DNA of 64,000 nt from Cafeteria roenbergensis (lineage: Eukaryota; Sar; Bigyra; Bicosoecida; Cafeteriaceae): assembly GCA_008330645.1 (NCBI GenBank), contig VLTN01000004.1, forward strand, positions 310,001 through 374,000, in the 5' to 3' direction. Below the pieces are notes generated by a model. That model made no database searches, had not been told where the DNA came from, and saw nothing but the letters and a program-made list of their open reading frames with translations. The first letter of the stretch is position 1. Every line of letters begins with the position of its first letter. A program made the position numbers and the translations under genes. Of this stretch, positions 1 to 9,900 are shown piece after piece.

Positions 1-687
1 TCCCCCAGAGTTCCGGGCTCGCCATCCTCAGGCTGCGCAGGCAGTCGCACGGGCCAGGAAGGCGACGACGCCTGGCGGTCGACTCGGCACCTGTCGCGCT
101 TCGGGCTCCGGCCCTCGAGCCGGCCGCTGGGGCTCACGCTGTCGCCGTCGGGGTCGTCGAACGAAAATGACAGAATGTCAGTGGCGCCACGCTTGCCCCT
201 GTGCTGGGCGTTCAGCCGTCTGATGGCCGACTCCGACACTATCGCTAGGCCAGTATCCCTGCGCCGCACAGCGCCCGCGCGGGCTCCAAGGCAAAGGCCA
301 CAGTGGAGAGCCGCTTGCCCCTGCAGGCTCGCACCACAACGCCCACATGCTCGGCACGCGGCAAGCGTGCACGCCGGCATGCCACGCTCACTGTCCCGCC
401 ACGCCGAGCGCGCGCGCTGCGCCTGCAATGACCGCAGCAAGCGCCGCCAGTCCGCCGTCCTTGTGCGCTCCGGGCACCAGGGCCCCCGTGACGGCGCTGC
501 CCAATCTGCGCACAGTGATCGAGCCCGACATCCCGAAGCCGCTCAAGGCGGGGCGAGTCCTGCGGGCGGCGGCAGGCGGCGGTGCGGACGCGCAGCAGCA
601 GCAGCAGCAGCAGCGGCAGAGCTCTGCCAAGGGAAGCCGCCTGAGTTGGTCAAAAGGCAGTCGCTCGCAACGCACCGCTTGGCGCAA
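1..687. other. 5' flank of the PP2C gene, no certain gene
   Basis: No gene is certain here. The frame of the PP2C gene is open back to an ATG at 175, and a second frame is open from an ATG at 428, so an upstream coding exon is possible. The translations are rich in Arg, Ala and Pro and carry no motif I recognise. A run of seven CAG units lies at 593-613. The stretch may hold the 5' UTR or promoter of the phosphatase gene. Confidence 0.4.
593..613. repeat. CAG trinucleotide repeat, 7 units
   Basis: Seven perfect CAG units lie about 75 bp upstream of the chosen PP2C start. They would read as polyglutamine in a frame different from that of the PP2C exon, so they are probably untranslated unless an upstream exon uses that frame. 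Confidence 0.8.
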
Positions 688-2393
688 ATGGCAGCCGCCG
701 CCGCCTCCTCAGGAGCCCGCAGGGGCCGCGCTTCCAAAGGCGGACTCCGCGGCGCCCGTCGCCGTCTCAGTGTGGTGTCCGACAACAAGCTCGTTGAGGG
801 CCTGCAGCCAATCGGCACCGTGGCGGACGAGTCCGTTCAGAGCAAGGAGATTGACCATGTCGTCCGCACGTACGCAGGGGTCTCCAAGAAGGGCTATGCC
901 CCCTACAACCCGCGCAAGCGCAACCAGGACGCCATCATGATGGTCGAGGACGCCAAGACCATGACCTTGCTTTTCGGCGTGCTCGACGGGCACGGCGAGG
1001 CCGGCGATCTTGTCTCGCACTACATCACCGCGAGGCTCCCCGACCGGACCTTCGCCAACCCCAAGTGGGAGACGGACCCAGTGGCTGCCATCGCAGCGGA
1101 GACGGCGCGCTTGGAGAAGTCCGTCCTTTCAGGTGAGCCCGAAGGGCGGCGAATGCGTCAGGCCGTTGCGCTCTTCCCCGAAGCGCTAGAGCCCGCGCTG
1201 GCCGGCCGAGCCCCGGAACCAGCCCCCCCTGCGGCATCCCGCGCCCGCGCCGTGCCATCTGTCGATGCCCCGGGAGCGAGTCCGGCCTTTCCACCGGGAG
1301 CGCGGCCGGGGAATTTCGCCCAGGCCGGCCTGAGGCAGCGTCAGGTTTGGCGGGGAAGGTAGTGCAGGAGTTACTGGGCCGCGGGCGCAGCGCGCCTGCG
1401 CTCCCGGCGCCCCGGAGCGCCCCGTTGGCCCGCGAGGGCGAGGGCAGCGTCGCTCGCCGCGCCGGGGCCCAAGCCGATGAGAGGCCGTCGCGTGGGGCCG
1501 AGGCCCCGGCAGCGGCGCGGTCAGAGCCGGCCGTGATGTCGGGGTCCGACCAAAACGTGTGTCCCCCTGGCTGCTGCGGCCGCCCGCGCGCAAGCCGCCC
1601 GCTTTGGCGCCCTCCCCCCGCCGCGCCGCTCGCACCCTGCCCCTTCGCCTCGAGTGGCGCGCGTGTGGCCGCTACCGCACAGCGATGCCGCAGCGGCCGC
1701 GCGGAGCGGGGACGCCCCGGGCCTTGGCGCGTGCCGAGCGCTCGAACGTCAGGCGTGTCCGTCACCGGGTTGTCGCCGCGTCTTTCGTCCCTTTTGCCGC
1801 TGCCCCCCGTTTCTGCAGACGCGTCCATCGACACGGACTTCAGTGGCACCACGTCTGTGGTGTGCACGATCCGCGACCGCAAGATCGACGTGGCGAACAT
1901 CGGAGACAGCCGCATCATTGTCGGCCGCGCCGTGTCGGGCGGCAAGTTCGAGGCCGTGCCGCTGTCGGACGACCACAAGCCGGACCGCCCCGACGAGCAG
2001 CGCCGCATTGAGAGTGCGGGCGGGCGTGTGTTCGCCGTGGAGTACGACGACGGCGTTGACGGCCCGCCGCGCGTGTGGCTGGGGCACATGGACATTCCCG
2101 GCCTCGCCATGGCCCGCTCCCTTGGGGACGCGGTGGCCCACTCCGCTGGTGTAATCTCCACGCCCGAGCTGACCCACTACGATATCAAGCCCGAGGACAA
2201 GATCGTCGTGCTTGCGTCCGACGGCCTGTGGGAGTTCATGACGAACCAGGAGGTCATCGACCTGATCGTCAAGACCGGCCTGGACGACCCGAAGCGTGCT
2301 GTTGACGTGCTGGTCGAGGAGGCCAACCAGCGCTGGCTCAAGGAGGAGGCCGTCATCGACGACACGACCGTCATCGTTGCCTTCCTCAAGTGA
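688..2393 (+). CDS. PP2C-type (PPM) protein serine/threonine phosphatase
   Basis: Metal-dependent PP2C phosphatase that removes phosphate from Ser/Thr of proteins, probably cytosolic or nuclear. Two exons are read, 688-1132 and 1819-2393, around a 686-bp intron (donor GTGAGC, acceptor TTCTGCAG). The split codon rejoins as Asp and gives 339 residues. Family motifs appear in order: RNQDA, FGVLDGHGEAGD (metal-binding Asp and Gly), SGTTSVV, VANIGDSR, DHKPDRPDE, MARSLGD, LASDGLWEFM and a final DDTTVIVAFL. All the usual metal-binding acidic residues seem present. The domain fills almost the whole protein, and the size matches small single-domain PP2Cs. The ATG at 688 is the last in-frame one before the domain. 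An earlier ATG at 175 or an extra 5' exon remains possible, so the N-terminus is the weak part. No regulatory domain or membrane segment is visible. Confidence 0.85.
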
Positions 2394-3412
2394 GCGGCCA
2401 AGGCCCCCCCGTCCTCCCCTCGCCTCAGCCGCTCCAACTGTCTCCTTCGGGATTGCATTCGCTGCCCCTCGCTCCTGTCAAAGCCCTCCCGTCCCAAGCT
2501 GCTGGACCGGGTCGCCCCTCAACTCCCGGGCGCGGAGCGGCAAGCGCCGGGCGGTGCGATCGCCGCTGCATGGCGGCCCGTCCTCCCCATCGGTTTCCTC
2601 CTCCAGTGCCGCTTCGTGTGCCACTTCGCTGGCTCTGATCGCTCCATGAATGGGTCCCGCTGCACCTTGGGTCGAGAAACCTGTCGCATCCACCTCGACC
2701 CGGAGCCCCAAACTGCGCTCTCCAGCCAGGCTCGTTCGCGTGTGCCCGCCCTGCCGGCAGCCAGTTGGACCTGCTCGACGATTGCGGGCGCCGATAGGCT
2801 CTTGCTCTCCCTGCACTGGTGTCTCCCCAGCGAGTTCACGCCCCAGCGTCAGATGCCTTCCTTTGTGTTCAATGGTCTTGACTCCGTGGCCGACGGCCCT
2901 GCAACGTGCCGGCTCCGACCCCACTCAGCTAGCCACGCGCGGCTCGCCACAGCAAGGCTCACTCGCGTGCGACGTGTGCGCAATGGCGGGCTGCGGCCGG
3001 CACATTGGCACCACTGGCCCCGGAGCGCAACATGGAGCATACGCCAGAAGCGCTCTCACAGGCCGGCCGCACGGACCGTCTCCGGGCGCCCGAGAAGCGA
3101 CACCGCGGCCGAGGCAGGCACCTTGCGCATGGCGGGCGGCTCCTGTAGCCACGCTTCCACAGTGCGCAAGGAGTGCGTGAGGCGCCTCGGAGCCGCGGCC
3201 GCAGAGCCGGCACTGTGCTGAACGGGACCCGGCTCGCTGCTCGCGCGAGCAAGCAGCCAGTCGGACGAGCGCTGTGAGTCTGTTGCGTAGCGCGGTCCCA
3301 CACACCGGACCTCACACCAAACGGAGATAGCTGCAAGCTCCCAAGCAGGTGCCAGCAGCGGCACGCACAGCACGAATCGCAGGGCACACTGGCAAACGCG
3401 AGCGATGGCGTC
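2394..3412. other. convergent intergenic region, no gene seen
   Basis: This stretch of about 1 kb lies between the stops of two converging genes, the PP2C phosphatase and the PH/TPR protein. Several open frames of 100-200 codons occur on both strands. Their translations are Arg/Ser/Pro-rich, overlap each other and carry no motif, as expected by chance in GC-rich DNA. It probably holds both 3' UTRs and terminators. A small unrecognised gene cannot be excluded. Confidence 0.5.
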
Positions 3413-6161
3413 TCAGCGTGGCCTGCTCATGGCCTCGATCATCGCCGTCGCGCGGCGAGTGGCCTCACTCACCCGCCTGTCGTCGCGGCCATAGGCCTGC
3501 GCGTAGGCGGTGGCAGCCTGGTTGAACCTGTCCATCGCCTCGCTGTACGCCTTGCTTCGCCGGAACAGGCTGCCGAGCTGGTAGAGGGTGTCCGCCGTCT
3601 CGCCCTTGCCCTCGCCGAGGCGCTCGCGGAAGATCTCAAGCGCCTCCTCGTAGGTGGCTCTGGCGTCGTCGTACTTGTGGCTGCGCTTCTGGAGGCCGGC
3701 CAGGTTGTACATGGCGGTCGCCGTGGACACGTCGCGCGCGCCAACGGAGGCCTTGAGAGCCTCGACCGCCTGCCGGGCGCGCTCCTCTGCCTGCGCGAAG
3801 TGCCCTTGCTCGCGGAGCACCGCGGCAAGGTCGGTGAGCGCACAGGCCGTGTTGGCGTGAGTCGGGCCGAGGACCTCAGTGCTGACCTCAACGGCCTCGC
3901 TGTACCGCTCCTTTGCCTCGCGGAACTGGCGCTGGAGGGCCAGCACGCGGCCGAGGTTGCGGGCTGCCGTGGCCACCGCCACCGAGCGCGGCCCGCTGAT
4001 GCGCTTGCGAATGTCATACACCTGCTGGAACAGCTCCTGGGCCCCGGCGAGGTTTCCGGCGCCCTCGTGCGCCTGCGCGTCCTTGTAGTATGGCTCCCAC
4101 TCGTACCTGCGAGCGTCCTCGCCCGCGGCAGACACTCGCGCCGACATGCCGTTGCCGGCGCGACCGGAGCCGTCGCCACGGCCGGCGGCCCCGGCCGCGG
4201 CCGCCCCAGACGCAGTCGTGCTTGCAGCGGTGGGGCCGCCGGCAGTGGTGGTGGTGGTGGAGCCGTCATCGCCGGCCGGGGCCGACGCGGGAGCGGCAGC
4301 GGCCATTACGGCGGCAACTTCCGCCCCCCGGTTTGCGGTCCGGAACGAGGGCACACCGCCGGCTGGCGAGGACGACATGCCTGCGCCCGCCAGGCTGCGC
4401 CCGCCATGCGCGGCTCCGGCTGCGGCGCCGCCGGCGCCCGCGGGCCCTCTGGCGGGAGGCGAAGCCGCTGCCCCCGCCGCAACAGCAGTAGTGGCAGCAG
4501 CAGCACCAGCAGCAGCCCCTCCCAGCCTGTTCGCTGCGCGGAAGGCCTTGAGCTCCTCGTCGAGCGCGGCGCGGGACGCCCGCAGGTCCGTCGTCTGCTC
4601 GCGGGCTCTGCCCAGCTCCGCGTCGCGCCTGGCCAGCTCACGGCCGGCAGCAGCGGCTGCCGCGTCGCTCTCCACGCGCGCCGCCTCCAGGCTCTCGTTG
4701 GTGCGCCGCAGCGCCGCTGCCTCAGCTCGCGAGCTGGCCAGGGCAGCCTGCAGAGCCGCGATCGAGTCCTCCTCGCCCTCCGCCCGCTCCGTGGCCTCCG
4801 CGCTGGCCGCCTCGGCCGTCTCGGCTCGCACCGTGAGCTCCCGCACCTGCGCCTCAAGCCTCGCGTTGGCCGTCCGCAGCTCTGCCGCCTCGCGAGAGGC
4901 GTCGGCGCACGTGTCCTCCAGCTCCGCCACGCGCTGGCGAAGCTCGCGCACGAATGCCCCCTGGCTCGCGGCCACGGTGGCTTCCAGGGCGCTGAGGTCC
5001 TCCGGCAGCGTGCTGGAGCGGTTTCGGGCCTCGGCCAGCTCCTCGTAGAGCCGGCGGCGCTCCTCCATCCACTCAAAGACGGCGTTGAGCGCGTCCTGGG
5101 CAGTGGGGCCGCGCCCGACGGAGGACGCGATGCTAGTGGCGCTGGAGGCCCCAGGGGCGGCGTGGCCGGGGGCGGAAGCAGCGGCGGGTTCGCCAGCTTG
5201 CGCCTCGGAGCCGGCCGCCGGCTCGGCAGCGCCCTCGCCCGCCGGAGCCGCGGCCGCGGCGCCGTCAGCGGGAGCATCGCCCCCTGCCCCGGCTCCTGCC
5301 GCGGCAGGCTGGCCGGCCTCCGCCTCGGCGGCGACGTCCTTGGCCATGAGCTCTGCGCACTTTGCGATGAAGCGCTGAGCGTTCACGGCCCGGGCGGCCA
5401 TCTTGTCGTAGCCTGCGTTGCTCATCTGGCGAATCCACGCCTCGCGGGACTCGGCCGAGTCTGCGGCCAGCTGAAGCTTGCGCATCGCCGTGGTGGTGAC
5501 CAGCATCGCAAACGGCTGAGCCTTGTCGTCCAGCCTCGTGATCGTGCAGCCGTCGAGGAGAACCACCTTCCTGGGGGACGATTCCTGCAGGCACAGAGAG
5601 GCGCCAGTGGGGAGCGGCCTGGCGCAGGATGGGGCGTGGCGCGAGCGCTGGCCAGGAGAGGGCGGCCGGCGGACGGAGGTGCATCAACTGCAAGCCAGGC
5701 AGTCTCTCGCGACCCCGCGGGAGTGGCCGTGCAGCCGCAGCACAGGCAGCAGACAGCAGTGCAAGCCGGCCTGGGCGCTCTGGTCGCGGCTGCTCATCAG
5801 GAAGCGCAGCAGGCGCGACGGCGCGCAGCAGCCGGCCGAGTTCGAGAACGTCGCGCGGTCTCACGGAGGTATTCACGAACTCCAAAAGGAAGTTTCCTGC
5901 CACGATCATGTGCCGCTGGTTCCATGAGTACGGGAAGGATCCTGCCGGGACAGTGGGGCAGTGCAGCGGACAAGCGCAGCGGGCAGTGGCGGGCACGGGC
6001 GCGGCCGGAGTTCAGCGAGACCGTGCGCGAACGTTGAAACGGCGCGGAAGCTCACCACTGCGCTTCTGCAGGGTGCCGCGGATGCGGATCACGAAGGGGA
6101 ACGCGTCCTCAGCAGAAGGCTTGGAGGACAGCTGCCGCAGCTCCGGGCATTCGACGCTCAT
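3413..6161 (-). CDS. PH domain, coiled-coil and kinesin-light-chain-like TPR protein
   Basis: A 784-residue protein joined from three exons (minus strand): 6161-6056, 5941-5865 and 5584-3413. Introns are 114 and 280 bp, both with GTGAG donors. The join rebuilds a pleckstrin-homology domain at about residues 24-115: strand 1 IRGTLQKRSG from exon 1, YSWNQRHMIVAGNFLLEF from exon 2, then the rest including the conserved late Trp in SREAWIRQM. An Ala-rich linker, a coiled coil (about 230-410, heptad-rich in Glu, Arg and Ala), a Gly/Ala/Thr low-complexity region and a TPR array (about 560-782) follow. The TPR helices have kinesin-light-chain spacing, for example ARNLGRVLALQRQFREA and YNLAGLQKRSHKYDDA. 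The PH domain suggests phosphoinositide or protein binding at membranes and the TPRs cargo or partner binding. It is not a true kinesin light chain, because the heptad region and N-terminus differ. Function is inferred from domains only. Confidence 0.85.
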
Positions 6162-6980
6162 CTCCCCCCCCGCGGGCGCCTGTGGGAGCGCGTCGCCGCG
6201 GCGGCGTCGGCCGCAGATTGCTGCCCCGAAGCAAACATTGGCTCCCGGAGCTCTGCACAGTGTTGCTGGCGATCGGCCCGGCGCGGGTTGCGTGTGCGGG
6301 GCAGCCTTCCCAGGGCCGCCAGGGCAAGTCCAGCCGCCGCAGAAGCGGGATCGCGAGGCGTATCCCGGGCCGGTGCTGAGAGGGCGCGCGTGTGCGGTGC
6401 GCGCAGCGTGGGGCCCGGATCTTGCAAGTGCACATAAGTGGTCGGCAGGCGGTGGAGCCCACCGACGCGCTCGAGCGCCCGAAAGGCGCTCTCAGAGCGA
6501 GATTCCAGGGCAACGAGTTCGCAGCGGGTCCGCACACACACGGATTAGCCCCCCAGGCCGCGCTTGCCCGCTCCCGCCGGAAGCGGCGTGGTCTGCCTCG
6601 GCCGGCGTGTCCGGCTCTGCCAGAACTGGCCTCGGCCGGGGAGAGCGGCCTGCAAGTGCCAGAACGGTCTCGCACTGCACTGGCTGGGCAGCCCGGAGCA
6701 AGGAATCCGCCCCACCCACGCCGCCCAAGCGCGCGGTGAGCCGTTCACGTGCTTTTCCCGACGCGGGGCCGCCTTGAAGCCGCCGCGGGTGAAACGCCGC
6801 CAAGCTTGGTCAGTCACGGTGCCGCCGCCGCCTCGCTTTTCGCAGGACCTCCCGAGTTCGCGCTCCCGGGCCGAAGAGGCCGGCGCAACCCTCGCGGCTG
6901 AGACCCAGGCCAGCCGGAACCTCCGGGCGTGCGCCGTGAAGCAGAGGGTGCCGCAGCCGGGGAGCTCTCGCAATTTTGCC
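6162..6980. other. divergent intergenic region (promoters)
   Basis: These 819 bp separate the divergent starts of the PH/TPR gene (minus) and the transporter gene (plus). The frame of the transporter is open back to about 6564 but contains no ATG before 6981. No TATA box or other clear element is visible. Both promoters and 5' UTRs must lie here. Confidence 0.5.
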
Positions 6981-9900
6981 ATGGCTTCGCCTTCGCCTCG
7001 GCGCAGTGCGAGGCTTCATGCGGAGACTTTGAGGCAGCCCTCCCCGGAGAACACGGCAGGGTTCACGACCCCGCCTCGGGCCGGTCGAGCAAAGCCAGGG
7101 CGCAAGCCCATGCTTGCGGCGAAGGATCTGTTTTCTTCTCGCCCAGGCCAGGCGCCGGCCAGGCCGTCGCCCGGCTCTCGCAAGTCGCGAGCCGCTGGCA
7201 GGAACCCTTCGGCCGCCCCACCGTCGAGCATGACTCGCAGCGAGCTGCATGCGCCCGGACAGGCCTCTCCGCCCTTTGCCAGCGCGCGCGGCACGAGGAC
7301 GCCAACAAAGTCGCGAGGCGTCAACGCAGGCGCGGCGGGCGACGCGGCCGTTGTGGAAGCGCTCAAAACCCCGCCCACAGTGCCCGCAACAGTCCGCGGG
7401 CTTCACAGACGGGCGAGCGCGCACCAGGGCCGAGCGCCAGCGGCGCCGTCGTCGGCGCCCGTGCGCCGCCAAAAGCGCCGCTTGCCCCCGCCGACGCTGG
7501 AGGAGGAGGACGACTTGGAGGGGTGCGAGTCCCCCAAGCTGCGCCAGCGCATGGACGGGGCGTCCCCGTCGGGGTCGTCGTCCTGGCATTCGCCCGTTCG
7601 CGCGCGCAAGTCGGCGCCGTCGTTGCCCGCGCCGGCACTGGTGGCCGCGTCCCCAGAGCGGCCGGCAGGCTGGGCGACCGCCTCCTCGCGCAGGCCGCCG
7701 CTCGCCGGCTCCCCCGCCCATGGTCGTCAGCGCCCGCGGCACGCTTCGCCCTCGCTGCTGGAACACAGCCCCGTGTCGACGACCGATCTTGCACGGGGCG
7801 CTGCCGCAACCCTCCAGGCAGCCGGGCGGCGCAGCAGCCACGCCCCCCGACACTTGGAGCAGTCCCCCGTGCGCCGGGCCGAGGGCCCCTCTCTCTCCCT
7901 CGCTCGGGAGGTGTCGACCGGCGCGTGGCATCCGCTGGCTGGCGCCGATCGGCCTCTCGCCCTTGCAGCCCTCCGCCTCAGCCGTGCGCCTGCGGTGCCC
8001 CCGCCGGCCCCCGCTCTGAGCGCTCCCGAGCGCTGGGGCAGGGCTTCGGGAGAGGAGCGGCCCTCTGAGCTGCGAAGGCACTTCTCGCCGTCTCCTGGCC
8101 GACTGGCGCCGCGCCGTGAACTCCTGGACGGCAGGGATGCCCGCGGCATGGTCGTCGAGCGGTCGTCGCACCTGCTCGGACTGGCACCGGCCCGGGAGCT
8201 GAGCTTGGCGGGCTCGGGGACTCTGTGGGACGAGGGGCTGCGAGTACGCGGCCTCACGGACGAGGAGGAGGAGGACGAGGACGATGACGATGACGATGAC
8301 GATGACGAGGACAACGACGGTGATGATGAGGACGATAATGGCGATGGCGACGAGGACGAGGAGGAGCAGGAGGGCAGTGCCGACGAGGACGCAGCTGCGC
8401 GCCGCAGTCTCCCTCGAGAGGGAAGGCGGGCCGCGACCAGGGACGAGGACACTCACACGGGCGCCGTGGCCAGCCAGGCCAGCCGGGGCTCCTCGCATGC
8501 CGATGTCAGCGTCGCCCCGTCCACCGCCCGAGTTGGCGCGACGCAGCTGCTCGGCCGCCCGCGCCTGCTCAGCCTGGACATGGACGAGTCCCCGGCCCTC
8601 GGGCCCATGGCAGACCCCCTGGCCTCGGTGTCCACCTCGCTCCCCATTGGTGGCGCTGGGAGCGCGCTTGGCCCCGCGAACGCGCACATCGAGCTGCTGG
8701 GAAGCGCCTCGCCCGCAGCCCTTCCGTTCGGCCACGCTGCTCGGGACAGCCCCCGGAGCCCCGCCTCTGCCGCTCCAGAGGACCGGGGCGCGCTCTCCGA
8801 CGCCAGCCCCTTCCGCCTGGACCGCTCGCCGGGCTGGAACGCGGGAGCCAGCCGGGGTCGCTTCCGCGCCGGGGCGCCCGACACGCGAGCGCCTGCGTTC
8901 CCGACGTTTCCGCGCACGCCCCCCCGCGCCACCGCCTCCCGCTCGAGGGGGCGGAGCACCACCGCATCAGCCGGGGCCGCGGCCAGCGCCGCCACCTTCG
9001 ACCGCGACCCCGACCACCGGAGCGGCCCCGAGGCCGCGGGCACCCTTGGCGGCTTTCCAGCCCCGGCGGGCCTCGAGCCCCCGCGCGCCACTCTGGAGTT
9101 CGACCCCGCCTCGCCTCCCCGCCGAAGCGGCTTCAGCCCATCCCGCCGCGCGGAGGGGCCCCTCCCACAACGAGCCTCCCCGGCGCGGCGCGACGCGGCG
9201 GCTGGAAGCATCGCCACGGGGCTGGGGGTTGCCGCTCCGCCCGTGGCCGCTGTGCGGCGGGGCGCACGCCTCCCCTCTGCGGCGGACGGGCATGGCCCCG
9301 CCGAGCACGCCGCCCTCCGCTCCGCCTCGCTCCACCGGCGGCGAGGCGCTGCCTCGGCATTGGCCTCCGCCCCGCCTCGCCGCCGGGACGTCAAGCTTCC
9401 CATAGGTCCGACCGTCCGCCTCCTCATGGGGCGCGGAGCTGGCCCAGGCCTCAGCCTGGAGGCTGCGCGCGCCGACGCCAGCACCGGCACCGGCACCGGC
9501 ACCGGCACCGGTACCGGCATCGGTGGCGCGTCTGCCGCCGAGTCTGCGCGGCAAGCGGCAGCCTCAGCGCCCCCCACGGCCAGAGCTGGCCCGGCCACTG
9601 AGGCGGATGTCGACCGAATGGCAGAGCTTGCTTCGCGCGCAGCGATTGAAGCCGTGCTCGCCGCCGGGCTGGGGACTTGGCGCCCGCCCTCGGTGAGCGC
9701 GTTGCCGGCTGCGGTGGCCGTCGCAGGCAGGGCGACCGTCGCGCAGGGGGGGCGCGCCGCCGCGGCAAGCCCTTCAACCCAGGCCAGCGCCCCGGGCACT
9801 GCCCTGCTCCACGCCGCGCCTGGGCCCGACGCTGCGACGCGCCTGCTGGCGCAAAGCCCGCGGCACGTTCTCTCCGCGCTGAACAGAGTCATCGACCCCT

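Noticed and set aside
2616-3221. Possible small plus-strand gene in the gap after the phosphatase
   Set aside because: Overlapping frames on both strands are equally open, all Arg/Cys/Ser-rich, with no recognisable motif or splice pattern.
3677-6037. 786-codon plus-strand open frame opposite the PH/TPR gene
   Set aside because: It crosses introns of the minus gene, is Arg/Gly-rich and has no motif, whereas the minus strand shows PH and TPR motifs.
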